Of a stretch of DNA of 64,000 nt, positions 32,717-41,878 are shown piece after piece. Within the stretch, counting starts at the first letter, position 1; each line of letters starts with the position of its first letter. The DNA lies in NCBI RefSeq assembly GCF_902784195.1, contig NZ_CACZTX010000002.1, forward strand, positions 62,001 through 126,000, in the 5' to 3' direction. The stretch comes from an uncultured Methanobrevibacter sp. (GTDB lineage Archaea > Methanobacteriota > Methanobacteria > Methanobacteriales > Methanobacteriaceae). The notes beneath the pieces were generated by a model, which made no database searches, was not told where the DNA came from, and worked only from the letters and a program-made list of their open reading frames with translations. A program made the translations under genes and the position numbers.

Positions 32717-33118
32717 TTCTTTAACTAAATATGTTTTTAATCTTTGAGATTTTTACCATATCCTTTGATTATTAGCCTATTTTTTCTAAATGTAGTTTCA
32801 GATTAATTAACATATTTATTTAATTTTCTCTTTTTTTATTTTATTTTTCATGAAGTGAATTTCATCATTTTTTTCTGTTATTATCAATGTTATTAACAAT
32901 TTATAATAAATGGTTTAAATTTTTCTAGTTTTTATTATAGATCAAAATAACACTTAACTATATTCAATAAGATAAGTTTTTTATTTAATAAAAATTAATT
33001 ATTATTAAGGAAAAATTAATTATTGTTAGGAGAATTTACATGGATTAATATTTGCTTAATTCAAGAATGATTAATTCAAAAAAATTTTAAATTAATTTTC
33101 ATTATTTGAGGTGAACTG
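32717..33118. other. AT-rich spacer with a start-stop element before nadX
   Basis: This 402-bp spacer contains a short direct repeat (AAAAATTAATTATT twice, 32992-33024). An SD TTAGGAG is followed by ATG-GAT-TAA at 33040-33048, a minimal two-codon frame. A normal SD GAGGTGA precedes nadX. Confidence 0.45.
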
Positions 33119-33880
33119 ATGATAGTAGGTATTGTAGGATGTGGAGCTATAGCTAACACTATAGTGAATGAATTCATATCCGATAGTGGAATACAAATAA
33201 AATATTTCTATGACACAGACATAGAAAGGGCTGAAAATCTTGCACAGATTGCAAATGGTGTTGCTGTTTTAAGATTAGAGGATATGCTAGATGATGTGGA
33301 TTTGATTTTGGAATCCGCTTCTCCAATTGCTTTAAAGGTCATTGCATTGGACATCCTAGAAAGAGGCATTGATCTTATGGTTATGAGTGTTGGTGCTTTG
33401 ATGGATAAGGAATTCAGAAACAAGGTTAGAAAAACCGCTGAAGAACATAATGCGAAAGTATATGCTCCTTCTGGTGCTATTGTCGGTTTGGATGGTATTA
33501 AGGCAGCATCCATTGGTAAGATTTCAGAAGCTTCATTGACTACAAGGAAAGCACCTAAATCATTAGGAAGGGAAGTTGAAGAGGAAGAAATCCTATTTGA
33601 AGGAAAAGCTTCAGAAGCTGTTGAGAAATTCCCAGTAAATATCAATGTTGCGGCATCCTTAAGTATTGCTTGCAATATGGATATTGATGTAAAGATAATA
33701 GTGGATCCAAAAGTGGATAGGAACGTTCATGAGGTTGTAGTTAAAGGTGACTTCGGTGAATTCAGAACAAGTTCTGAAAACTATCCATTCGCTGCAAATC
33801 CAAAAACAAGCATGTTAGCTGCATTTTCAGCTATTAAACTCTTAAAGAGTTTTGGTGAATGTTTCTCAGTAGGAACATAA
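33119..33880 (+). CDS. nadX: L-aspartate dehydrogenase
   Basis: The 253-residue protein has a Rossmann start [16 protein letters not shown], the segment [12 protein letters not shown], and the NadX motif [17 protein letters not shown] near residue 119. The C-terminal half has [14 protein letters not shown] and [16 protein letters not shown]. It oxidises aspartate to iminoaspartate for NAD synthesis with quinolinate synthase, which is not in the window. Confidence 0.93.
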   Translation: MIVGIVGCGAIANTIVNEFISDSGIQIKYFYDTDIERAENLAQIANGVAVLRLEDMLDDVDLILESASPIALKVIALDILERGIDLMVMSVGALMDKEFRNKVRKTAEEHNAKVYAPSGAIVGLDGIKAASIGKISEASLTTRKAPKSLGREVEEEEILFEGKASEAVEKFPVNINVAASLSIACNMDIDVKIIVDPKVDRNVHEVVVKGDFGEFRTSSENYPFAANPKTSMLAAFSAIKLLKSFGECFSVGT

Positions 33881-33970
33881 TTTAAATTTAATATATTTTT
33901 AATTAAAATCAATTTAATTTTTCAAATATGTATTTTGCATAATTGAATTAACTAGAATTTAGGTGATTAG

Positions 33971-34732
33971 ATGAAGGATTATGAGATTTATTCAACTATG
34001 AAGGTTCCAAAGAACTCAAATATCATCATACGTTTAGATGGGCGCAAGTTTCATAGTTTATCTAAGGCATTAAATCTTGTAAAGCCTTATGATGAGAATT
34101 TCTATAAGATAATAGAAAATGTTTGCCTCGATATTTTCAATCAGTTTGCACCTAAATTCATTTATGCATTTTCAGATGAAATCAGCATACTTCTGGATGA
34201 GATTCCATTTTCAGGCAGGGTTGAGAAGATCAATTCAGTATTCGCTTCACTGGCTTCAAGTTCCTTTACATATAATCTATTAAACGATTATTCTAATGAA
34301 TTTGATTTAGACAACTTATCAGATAATGAAAGGAATATTATATTTCCTATATCCTTTGATTCAAGAATCATTCCAATCGATGATGCATCTATATCTGACT
34401 ACTTCAAATGGAGACAAGATGAATGTTGGAGAAATTGCATCAATGGATATGGCATCTGGGCACTGAAAAAGGAATATGATAAGGAAGAAGCTAATGAAAA
34501 GATAAAGGGATTGAAATCAAATGAAATCCATGACATGCTATTTGAGAAAGGAATTAATCTCAATGATGTAGACACTTGGAAAAAGAGAGGAATCGGTGTT
34601 TATAAGAAATCATGGGAAATAGAAGGATTCAATCCGAAAAAACAGGAAAAAACAGTATCTACAAGGTCTGAAGTTTTTGCTGATTATGAATTGGACATTT
34701 TTAGTAAGGAATTTTTTGATAATTTGAGATAA
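33971..34732 (+). CDS. thg1: tRNA(His) guanylyltransferase (Thg1 family)
   Basis: The 253-residue protein has the Thg1 motifs IIRLDGRKFHSLSK near 21-34, FIYAFSDEISILL near 65-78, and WRQDECWRNCINGYGIW near 150. The Asp residues of RLDG and SDE coordinate the two metals used for 3'-5' nucleotide addition. Archaeal members add G-1 to tRNAHis in a templated way or repair 5'-truncated tRNAs. Confidence 0.93.
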   Translation: MKDYEIYSTMKVPKNSNIIIRLDGRKFHSLSKALNLVKPYDENFYKIIENVCLDIFNQFAPKFIYAFSDEISILLDEIPFSGRVEKINSVFASLASSSFTYNLLNDYSNEFDLDNLSDNERNIIFPISFDSRIIPIDDASISDYFKWRQDECWRNCINGYGIWALKKEYDKEEANEKIKGLKSNEIHDMLFEKGINLNDVDTWKKRGIGVYKKSWEIEGFNPKKQEKTVSTRSEVFADYELDIFSKEFFDNLR

Positions 34733-34818
34733 TTTTCTTAAAATGAATTTTTAAAATTAAAATTATTTTTTTTATTAATCTTTTATAATATGTTTAAACT
34801 TGGCTAAGAGGTGAAATT

Positions 34819-35604
34819 ATGGGATTTGAAGATTTGGTATCTAAAATGAATGAAAGGAATCAATTCAGGAAGGTCTGTGTAGACCAAGGTGTGATTGATT
34901 CTGTAGTGTTCTATTCTAAAAAATCATATCCCAATGAATTTTTAGCCATGCTAGACGGACACGTTAAGGATAATGTTTTATATATCACTGGTTTATTGTT
35001 CTTGCCAGGTGAAAGGTCTCATACAAGCGCAAGCTTTAATGATTGGATGATTCCACCTAATCAGAAAAAATGGGGTTCTGTACATTCACATCCCGGCAAC
35101 AATGCAAATCCGTCACATGCAGATTTAATGACATTTTCAAAGCATGGTCCATTTCACATGATTGTATGTGAACCATACAGTTTAGAGACTATGAAAGCAT
35201 ATAACGCTTATGGAGAGCCAGTTGCCTTTGAAGTTGGTAACTTTCCAGATGAGAATAAGGATTTGATGCTTGAGGATTTAAAGCAAATCAAGGAAGAGAT
35301 TGATGAAATGGATGGGGAAGAACTTAGTCCATCATTCTTTGATTTGGATAAGGATTTGTCCTACTTTGATGATGATAAGGAAAAGACCAATAAGTATTCC
35401 CATGAATTTGATGAAAGCTATAACCCATATAACATTTCAGATGAGGATTTGGGATCTATTGACTTGAATCCGACTGTTGTTGAAATAGGTGGAGAGAGAA
35501 TCAATGGTCAAAGTCCTAAATTAGGTCTTGTCATTGAATTTAGAGATGGAAAGCCTATTTTAAAAGGAGTTTCAAATAAATTCCTCGAAGAGGATGATGA
35601 GTAA
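34819..35604 (+). CDS. JAB/MPN (JAMM) metalloprotease-like protein
   Basis: The 261-residue protein has an intact JAMM motif: His89-x-His91 (SVHSHPG), Ser99 and Asp102 (PSHADL), with Glu40 likely the upstream catalytic residue. JAMM proteases remove ubiquitin-like proteins such as SAMP in archaea. The acidic middle (~160-210) and the C-terminal GLVIEFRDGKPILKG segment are extra. Substrate unknown. Confidence 0.88.
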   Translation: MGFEDLVSKMNERNQFRKVCVDQGVIDSVVFYSKKSYPNEFLAMLDGHVKDNVLYITGLLFLPGERSHTSASFNDWMIPPNQKKWGSVHSHPGNNANPSHADLMTFSKHGPFHMIVCEPYSLETMKAYNAYGEPVAFEVGNFPDENKDLMLEDLKQIKEEIDEMDGEELSPSFFDLDKDLSYFDDDKEKTNKYSHEFDESYNPYNISDEDLGSIDLNPTVVEIGGERINGQSPKLGLVIEFRDGKPILKGVSNKFLEEDDE

Positions 35605-35734
35605 TTACAAGTAAAAAAAGATTTTTTAATCTAAACTATTATAATCTTCACTATTTTAAATTTTTATAAAAAGAAAATAAGATTTAATTGCTATTTTTAA
35701 AATTATGAATAAATAAAGAAAAAAGAAAAAAAGA

Positions 35735-35755
35735 TTAGAATTCAATGAATTCTAA
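35735..35755 (-). terminator. Terminator hairpin of serA
   Basis: TTAGAATTC and GAATTCTAA form a 9-bp stem with a three-base loop, 25 bp after the serA stop. On the minus strand it is followed by a long T-rich run. Confidence 0.7.
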
Positions 35756-35779
35756 TTAAACTATTTTTATAATATTTGC

Positions 35780-37354
35780 TTAAAGAATTAAGCTGGTTGC
35801 GTCATAAACGTTTTCTAATTGTTTAATCTCTTCAACAGATTCTTTAGTAGCAGGTTCATCTAATGTGAGAATCATGATTGCTTCTCCACCAGAAGAGTCT
35901 CTTCCAACTTGCATGATACCGATGTTGATGTTCTGTTCACCAAATTTAGTACCGATTGCACCGATACTTCCAGGAATGTCTTTGTATTTTGCAATGAACA
36001 TGTTTCCTTCAGGTTTTACATCTACCCAGTAGCCGTTGACCTTAATGATCTTAGGTTCGTGCAAGTATGTACCGTCTGCAGACATTTGACCTGCTTTGGT
36101 TTTTGCAGTAACCTTAATCATGGTTTCGTAACCTTCGCTGTCATCGCTTACAGCTTCAGTGATGCTGATTCCTCTTGCTTTTGCAACAGCGGTTGCGTTT
36201 ACAGCATTTACTGCAGTTTCAGTGATTGGGTTTAAGATACCTTGCAAGATGGTTCTTGTGAACAATTCCCTATTTGGAAGTTTAGCGATTTCACCTTTGT
36301 AAGTTATTTCCAATTTCTTGATAGGGCTGCTTGCAGATTGTGAAATGAAACTTCCTAATTTTTCACAAAGCTCTAAGTAATTGTTGGTTTCTTCAAATTC
36401 TGCATTGTTCATACGAGGCATGTTGATTACGTTTTTAGGCATGTCTCCTTTGAATAAGGTAATTACTTCATTTGCTACGATGATAGCTGCATCCCTTTGA
36501 GCCTCTTTAGTGGATGCTGCAATGTGAGGAGTACATACGATATTATCTAATTCGAATAATTTGTTTTCTTTTGCAGGTTCCTCTTCATATACGTCAAGAC
36601 CTGCACCGAGGATTTCTCCATTTGCCAATGCATCATATAATGCATCCTCGTCAATGATTCCGCCACGTGCACAGTTGAAGATAAGTGCAGTGTCTTTCAT
36701 CATCTTGAATTGTTCAGTTGAAATTGAGTGTTCAGTTTCAGGAGTGAGTGGAACGTGAATGGTAATCACATCTGCTCTGGTCAATACGTCTTCAATGTTT
36801 TCGTATAATTCCACACCCATGTTTTTAGCCACTTCAGGTGGTAAATATGGGTCGTATGCAATTGCATCCATTTCAAATGCCTTACATCTGTTTACAACTT
36901 GGGATCCGATTCTTCCCATACCTATTACACCAAGGGTCTTGTTTCTAAGTTCCATACCCATAAATGCCTTTTTCTCCCATTTTCCTGCTTTGGTTGACTT
37001 GTCAGCAATAGCTATTTTACGGATAGTGCTTAAGATGAGTCCCATTGTGTGTTCTGCTACAGTGATTGAAGTAGATTCAGGTGCATTAACTACCATAATA
37101 CCTTTTTGGGTAGCTGCATTTACGTCAACGTTGTCTACACCTACACCTGCTCTTGCAATGATTTTAAGATTGTCTGCCTTTTCAATGACTTCAGCAGGCA
37201 ATTTGGTTCTGCTTCTTATGAGAATTGCATCATATTCCCCAATGGTTTCAAGTAACTCTTCAGGGGTAATGCTAGTATCCACTACAACTTCACAAACTTC
37301 TTTTAAGTTTTCAATACCTTTTTCATTTATTGCATCTGCGACTAATGCTTTCAT
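35780..37354 (-). CDS. serA: D-3-phosphoglycerate dehydrogenase
   Basis: The 524-residue protein is a full-length SerA. It has [13 protein letters not shown] near 70, the NAD motif [13 protein letters not shown] near 140, [24 protein letters not shown] near 228, and the catalytic His in CTPHIAAST near 280. An ASB domain and a C-terminal ACT domain ([20 protein letters not shown]) follow, the latter for serine feedback. It makes the first step of serine synthesis. Confidence 0.97.
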   Translation of the reverse strand: MKALVADAINEKGIENLKEVCEVVVDTSITPEELLETIGEYDAILIRSRTKLPAEVIEKADNLKIIARAGVGVDNVDVNAATQKGIMVVNAPESTSITVAEHTMGLILSTIRKIAIADKSTKAGKWEKKAFMGMELRNKTLGVIGMGRIGSQVVNRCKAFEMDAIAYDPYLPPEVAKNMGVELYENIEDVLTRADVITIHVPLTPETEHSISTEQFKMMKDTALIFNCARGGIIDEDALYDALANGEILGAGLDVYEEEPAKENKLFELDNIVCTPHIAASTKEAQRDAAIIVANEVITLFKGDMPKNVINMPRMNNAEFEETNNYLELCEKLGSFISQSASSPIKKLEITYKGEIAKLPNRELFTRTILQGILNPITETAVNAVNATAVAKARGISITEAVSDDSEGYETMIKVTAKTKAGQMSADGTYLHEPKIIKVNGYWVDVKPEGNMFIAKYKDIPGSIGAIGTKFGEQNINIGIMQVGRDSSGGEAIMILTLDEPATKESVEEIKQLENVYDATSLIL

Positions 37355-37655
37355 TATTTCACCGTTTTTTATTTGAAATAAATTATGTAATTTTAATATA
37401 TTGATTGAGATTAAAATTAATGATAATTATAAAGGTACTTCGTATATAGTAAATCTAGTTTTTGGATAATTTATTTTATAGGAATTCATACGAAGTACCT
37501 TATAATATATTATGTATTGTTTACATAATATTTAAAATATTTGTTGAATAATGAATATTTTTTAAAATAAACTTTATATACTTTATAGCCCTATATAAAA
37601 CTAATTAACTTATGTTAATTTAAAATTCACTAGAAAAATAATGTGAGGTATTAAA
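37355..37655. promoter_or_regulatory. Divergent promoter region of serA
   Basis: This 301-bp spacer holds a TATA-like CTATAAAATAAATT for serA (minus strand, ~37468-37481) flanked by an inverted repeat described separately. A TATA-like TTTATATAC lies near 37570 for the rightward gene, which also has the SD GAGGT. Confidence 0.6.
37432..37501. promoter_or_regulatory. 14-bp inverted repeat bracketing the serA promoter
   Basis: AAGGTACTTCGTAT (37432-37445) is exactly inverted at 37488-37501 with a 42-bp spacer that contains the serA TATA-like box. The arm centres are 56 bp apart, close to the 55 bp of the palindromes at the nitrogenase-like promoter. The G/C-containing arms stand out in AT-rich DNA. 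It is likely a regulator site. Confidence 0.7.
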
Positions 37656-37997
37656 ATGGTAAGTATTGAAGAATTTCCAATTGCAAGTTCAGATCATATT
37701 CCGGGATACAAGATTGTAGAAGAAAAAGGATTCGTATACGGTTTGACTGTACGTGCACGTGGTATTGGTGGAGACATTGGTGCAGGATTAAAAGGATTGC
37801 TCGGTGGAGAAATCAAGCAATACGTTTCAATGATGGAAGAATCCAGAGATGAATCAATTAAACGTTGCATTGATCATGCTAAGGAATTAGGTGCAAATGC
37901 AATCATTACCATGAGAATGGATTCAGACAGCATTTCCCAAAACATGCAAGAAGTTTTAGCATACGGTACTGCTGTTGTAATTGAAAAAGAGGATTAA
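37656..37997 (+). CDS. YbjQ/UPF0145-type protein
   Basis: The 113-residue protein has the YbjQ-family sequence: GYKIVEEKGFVYGLTVRARG, DIGAGLKGLLGGEIKQYVSM near 45, SRDESIKRCIDHAKELGANAII and YGTAVVI. The family forms a pentameric beta/alpha fold sometimes called heavy-metal-binding; its role is unknown. Confidence 0.88.
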   Translation: MVSIEEFPIASSDHIPGYKIVEEKGFVYGLTVRARGIGGDIGAGLKGLLGGEIKQYVSMMEESRDESIKRCIDHAKELGANAIITMRMDSDSISQNMQEVLAYGTAVVIEKED

Positions 37998-38106
37998 TTC
38001 TCTTTTCATCTTTTTTATTTTTTATAATTCTTTAACTATTTTTCATAGTCTCTTAAACTTTTTTTCAAATCATTAAATTTATATGTAATCATTTCAAAAT
38101 ATATAA

Positions 38107-38120
38107 CTACCGAACGGTAG
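38107..38120. promoter_or_regulatory. TetR-type operator (CTACCGAACGGTAG)
   Basis: CTACCG and CGGTAG flank a two-base centre immediately after the TATA box AAAATATATAAC and 11 bp before the TetR-family start codon. This is the classic TetR-family operator shape and position for autorepression. Confidence 0.75.
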
Positions 38121-38130
38121 GTAGGTAAAT

Positions 38131-38757
38131 ATGAACACTAAAGAAAAGATATTTGATGTGTCTTTAGACCTGTTTTCAAAAAAAGGTTATGATTCTGTTT
38201 CACTTAGGGAGATTGCAGAAGAGGTGGGAATTAAAAAGAGCTCAATATATAGTCATTACTCATCTAAAGAAGCAATATTAATGGACATATTTGAATACTT
38301 GACAAATCTTTTTGAATATGATGAGTTGCTCAACAATAATGAATTGGATTTAAGTGAAGATAATGAAATATTGCTTGAAAACCCTGAACTGTTTTATCAT
38401 ATGGGGTCTGAAGCTATTAGGATAATGTTTTCTGAAGAGAAAAATCTCAAAATTTGGAAATTGATCTTTATCCAGATGAATCATAACGAAACAATAAGGT
38501 TGTTTTTCCAGGATGAGATACTAGTTAAGCCATTGAGATTTTGGAGAGGATTCTTTAGTATTCTAAAGGAAAATGGAATTATCCGACAAGACTGTAACCC
38601 TGAGCTATTGGCTAAGGAATACTATAGCTTTCCAATTTATTTGCTTTTGGAAATATGTGCAAAATATGATGACATTCCAGAAAGCACTTTGGATAATTTC
38701 TTCAAGGAAGCAGAAGAGCATGCCAATTTCCTATTGGATTGCATAAAGGTGAAATGA
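38131..38757 (+). CDS. TetR/AcrR-family transcriptional regulator
   Basis: The 208-residue protein has a TetR HTH at residues ~5-50 (IFDVSLDLFSKKGYDSVSLR, EIAEEVGIKKSSIYSHYSSK) and a helical ligand domain. It overlaps the downstream radical SAM gene, so both are probably controlled by the operator at 38107. The effector is unknown. Confidence 0.92.
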   Translation: MNTKEKIFDVSLDLFSKKGYDSVSLREIAEEVGIKKSSIYSHYSSKEAILMDIFEYLTNLFEYDELLNNNELDLSEDNEILLENPELFYHMGSEAIRIMFSEEKNLKIWKLIFIQMNHNETIRLFFQDEILVKPLRFWRGFFSILKENGIIRQDCNPELLAKEYYSFPIYLLLEICAKYDDIPESTLDNFFKEAEEHANFLLDCIKVK

Positions 38758-39851
38758 TGGATGATGAAAATTTTAATTTACAGGATTATCTTGCAGAAGG
38801 GGCTGAAATAATTGTAAAGGATGCAATTAAGGCATCTCTTAAGAATCCTAAAGAGAGTCTGTTCTTGGCCAAATTTGCAAAGCATACAAGAAAAGCGAGC
38901 AAAATTAGACAAGAGTATGAGAAAAAAGGTCAAAATATTCCAATTTTTTTGATAGCAAGCATTACAAGCAGTTGCAATTTGCATTGCACCGGATGCTATT
39001 CAAGAGCGAATGATGCATGCCATGACAATGAACCTATCAATCAATTAAGTGGAGAAGAATGGGAAAATATCTTCACTCAAGCAAAAGAACTTGGAATAAG
39101 TTTCATCGTGCTTGCTGGGGGTGAGCCTATGATTAGGGAAGATGTTATCAATAAAGCAAGTAATCATCCAGAGATTCTATTCCCAATCTTTACAAACGGG
39201 ACCCTATTGAATAATGATTATCTAAGATTGTTTGATGAAAACAGAAATCTTGTTCCCATATTTTCCATTGAAGGGGATGAAGAGGTAACTGATTTAAGAA
39301 GAGGAGAAGGAGTCTATAATCAGCTATTGAATTCAATGGATTTGATGAGAAAGAACAATATTATATTCGGAGCTTCTCTTACATTTACAAAAGGCAATCT
39401 CTCCAATTTGCTTTCAAGGGAATACATCAATCAATTAAGGGATTTTGGATGCAAAGTGATATTTTTCATTGAATACGTTCCAGTAAATGAGGAAACAATA
39501 GAACTTGCTCCTGGTGATGATGAAAGGGATTTGCTTTTAGATGAGCTTGAACTTCTCAGAAAAGAGTATGATGATATGCTGTTCTTATCATTCCCTGGAG
39601 ATGAAAAGACCTCTGGAGGCTGTTTAGCAGCAGGAAGAGGATTTTTCCATATCAATTCCTATGGTGGTGCTGAACCTTGTCCTGCTTCACCGTATTCTGA
39701 TATTAATGTTAGAGATTCATCTCTTCTTGAAGCATTGGATTCAAAATTGTTCAGGTCTCTTCGTGATGGAGGCATCCTTTTGGATGACCATGAAGGAGGC
39801 TGTGTATTGTTTGAACACAAGGATGAAGTGGAAAGAATATTAAATGAATGA
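38757..39851 (+). CDS. Radical SAM protein with SPASM-like C-terminus
   Basis: The 364-residue protein has the radical SAM motif Cys73-x3-Cys77-x2-Cys80 (SSCNLHCTGCYSRAN), the glycine-rich AGGEPMIRED and a cysteine-containing C-terminus (SGGCLAAGRG, AEPCPASPY, GGCVLFEH) like SPASM domains. The ATG at 38757 was chosen because AAGGTGA at 38746-38752 is well spaced; an ATG at 38754 overlaps the tetR stop. Substrate unknown; TetR control suggests a response to a small molecule. Confidence 0.87.
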   Translation: MDDENFNLQDYLAEGAEIIVKDAIKASLKNPKESLFLAKFAKHTRKASKIRQEYEKKGQNIPIFLIASITSSCNLHCTGCYSRANDACHDNEPINQLSGEEWENIFTQAKELGISFIVLAGGEPMIREDVINKASNHPEILFPIFTNGTLLNNDYLRLFDENRNLVPIFSIEGDEEVTDLRRGEGVYNQLLNSMDLMRKNNIIFGASLTFTKGNLSNLLSREYINQLRDFGCKVIFFIEYVPVNEETIELAPGDDERDLLLDELELLRKEYDDMLFLSFPGDEKTSGGCLAAGRGFFHINSYGGAEPCPASPYSDINVRDSSLLEALDSKLFRSLRDGGILLDDHEGGCVLFEHKDEVERILNE

Positions 39852-40017
39852 TTTTTTAAATTTTTAATATCTTTTCTTTTTTTATTTTTTTAATTATCTT
39901 TTTTAGCTATTTTTTCGATAAATATAATAATTATTTTAATTAAATTTTTATTTAGATTTATATTATTAAAAATTATTTTATGTTAAAATCATTATCAATT
40001 TCAATTAGGTTGTGTTT

Positions 40018-40827
40018 ATTATATTTAATCAAGATTTAGAATTTAAAGGAAAATCAATCCCTCGTGTAGTTTTGGGAAATGCACCGTTTCTTGCAGATGC
40101 CTATTTTGGCCATAGGACTCGTTTGTATAATTTAGACTTGCTTAGAAACCCAAACAATGTTAGCAAGATAATCGAAAAGTCATATGAATGTGGAGTAAGG
40201 TCCATCAACTTGGCAAACAAGGAAAATCTATTGAAGGCATTCAAAATAGCTTGTGACAATGGAGTTGAAATGCAATCTGTTTCCACAATAGGAAAGACAG
40301 AAATGGATTATGTTTTCCCAAATTATGAACAGGCAAAGATGGAAGCTACCTGGAAGGAAGACATTGAAAATTTGGCACAGTTTGATAACTCTGTAATGCT
40401 TGTAGATGAGTTCCTTATAGACACATATGATTGGGATTTCATAACTGAGATATTGGATGAGATTAATGGTGCAGGTGTTCCAGCAGGAATAATCACATCT
40501 TTCCCATTCAAAACAAGTGAAGAAATAATTGATTCCCCTATTCTTGAAGATAAAAGCCTCTTTGACTTTTACATGATTCCAGTAAACAAGCTTGGATACA
40601 TGATGGACATTCCAGATTTCAGGTCTGATAAGCAGGATGAACTGAAAGGAATGCTTGATAAAATTGGTAAGAAGGTCATAATCAATAAGATTTTGGCAGT
40701 TGGTATTCAAAGACCAGAGGAAGCTTTCAATTTCTTGAATACTTTGGATTTTGCTGATATGGTTTCTGTTGGAATTGCAAGTGAAAGAGAGGCAGAGGAA
40801 ACATTCAAAATTTTAAATGAAATTTAA
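40018..40827 (+). CDS. Aldo/keto-reductase-like or TIM-barrel protein
   Basis: I do not firmly recognise this ~269-residue protein. RVVLGNAPFLADAYFGHRTR, then YECGVRSINLANKENLLKAF and later VMLVDEFLIDTYDWDFI, look like alternating strands and helices of a TIM barrel, faintly like aldo/keto reductases. No catalytic set is clear. The start is uncertain: GTG at 40012, or ATT at 40018, which is better spaced from AGGT and follows TTT as in other apparent ATT starts here. Confidence 0.55.
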   Translation: MIFNQDLEFKGKSIPRVVLGNAPFLADAYFGHRTRLYNLDLLRNPNNVSKIIEKSYECGVRSINLANKENLLKAFKIACDNGVEMQSVSTIGKTEMDYVFPNYEQAKMEATWKEDIENLAQFDNSVMLVDEFLIDTYDWDFITEILDEINGAGVPAGIITSFPFKTSEEIIDSPILEDKSLFDFYMIPVNKLGYMMDIPDFRSDKQDELKGMLDKIGKKVIINKILAVGIQRPEEAFNFLNTLDFADMVSVGIASEREAEETFKILNEI

Positions 40828-40841
40828 TATAAATTTATAAA

Positions 40842-40857
40842 TATAACTATTGTTATA
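40842..40857. promoter_or_regulatory. Operator-like palindrome upstream of fdhD
   Basis: TATAACTATTGTTATA matches the nitrogenase-operon palindrome at 15 of 16 positions. It directly precedes a TATA-like AAATTATATTG and lies 73 bp before the fdhD start. Confidence 0.6.
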
Positions 40858-40929
40858 AATTATATTGTAGATTATAATAATATTGAAATTAAGATAATTA
40901 TTTATTTTTATTAGTTTAAGGTGAAGAAT

Positions 40930-41760
40930 ATGGAGTTCATTAAGAAAATCCCTGCAATCAGATGGGAAAATGGAAAATATGAGCATGTTGAGGAAGAAAC
41001 TGTTGAGGATGAAAACATTTATTTCTATATAGACTTCCTCCAGCCACGTAAATTTTCCACATATCCTGCAGATTTGGATGATTTCGCCATCGGATATTGC
41101 TTAGGTGATGGATTGGTAAAATCTGTTGATGAGATTGAGAGCATTGAAGTGGATGACAAGAAGGTTATCATCAAAACTGTTCACATGCACACTCCAGAAA
41201 TTGACCTTGAAAGTGATGATCTGGTTCAGGAAAAGGAAGGCGGAGCTAAACATGCTTGTGCCTGCAGACTTTTGGAATATCAGGGAGTGATGTCTGATAG
41301 TGCAGGAGGATGGAGAACTGAACTCAAATCAATTGAACCAGTTGAATCTGACTTGGTAGTAAATGCAACTGAAATTATTGAAAACATGAAAAGGCTCACA
41401 GCTAAGGCGGAAATATGGCAAGAGACTGGTAGTGTCCATGTTGCACAATTGGTTTATGGAGACCAGTTCATTACCCGTGAGGATGTTAGCCGTCATGTAG
41501 CAGTTGATAAGGTAATCGGTGCAGCAGCTAAGGCAGGATTTGACTTATCCAAATGTTATGTATGCTATAGTGGAAGAATGCCTGCAGATATGCTAATAAA
41601 AGTCGTTAGAGTAGGAATTCCTATATTGGTTTCAAATGCGGCTCCTGCAGGATCTGGTTATGATATTGCAGAAAAGGGAAACATCACCATGGTCGGTTTT
41701 GTACGTGGTGACAGATTTAACCTTTATACCGCAACAGAAAGAATCAATTTGGATAAATGA
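40930..41760 (+). CDS. fdhD: FdhD-type sulfurtransferase for formate dehydrogenase
   Basis: The 276-residue protein matches FdhD: FAIGYCLGDGLV, a Cys pair (HACACRL, CxC rather than the CxxC of E. coli), AEIWQETGSVHVA, EDVSRHVAVDKVIGAA, SGRMPADMLIKVVRVGIPIL and SNAAPAGSGYDIAE. FdhD passes sulfur from a cysteine desulfurase to the Mo/W-bis-pterin cofactor of formate dehydrogenase. The ATG at 40930 follows AAGGTGA. Formate dehydrogenase genes are not in the window. Confidence 0.92.
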   Translation: MEFIKKIPAIRWENGKYEHVEEETVEDENIYFYIDFLQPRKFSTYPADLDDFAIGYCLGDGLVKSVDEIESIEVDDKKVIIKTVHMHTPEIDLESDDLVQEKEGGAKHACACRLLEYQGVMSDSAGGWRTELKSIEPVESDLVVNATEIIENMKRLTAKAEIWQETGSVHVAQLVYGDQFITREDVSRHVAVDKVIGAAAKAGFDLSKCYVCYSGRMPADMLIKVVRVGIPILVSNAAPAGSGYDIAEKGNITMVGFVRGDRFNLYTATERINLDK

Positions 41761-41787
41761 TTCTTTTTATATTTTTTTAATCTATAA

Positions 41788-41803
41788 TATAACTATTGTT
41801 ATA
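41788..41803. promoter_or_regulatory. Operator-like palindrome upstream of TIR-like gene
   Basis: TATAACTATTGTTATA, identical to the site upstream of fdhD, lies between fdhD and the TIR-like gene, 75 bp before the latter's start. Confidence 0.55.
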
Positions 41804-41878
41804 ATAATATTTTTAGAATTTATTTTAAATTTTTTAAATTTTTTATATTTTTTTTATTTAATTCAATGAAGTGATTGT

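Noticed and set aside
36759-37376. 205-codon frame opposite serA
   Set aside because: It is antisense to a clear full-length SerA, has no SD and no recognisable domain. Long antisense frames are common opposite codon-biased genes.
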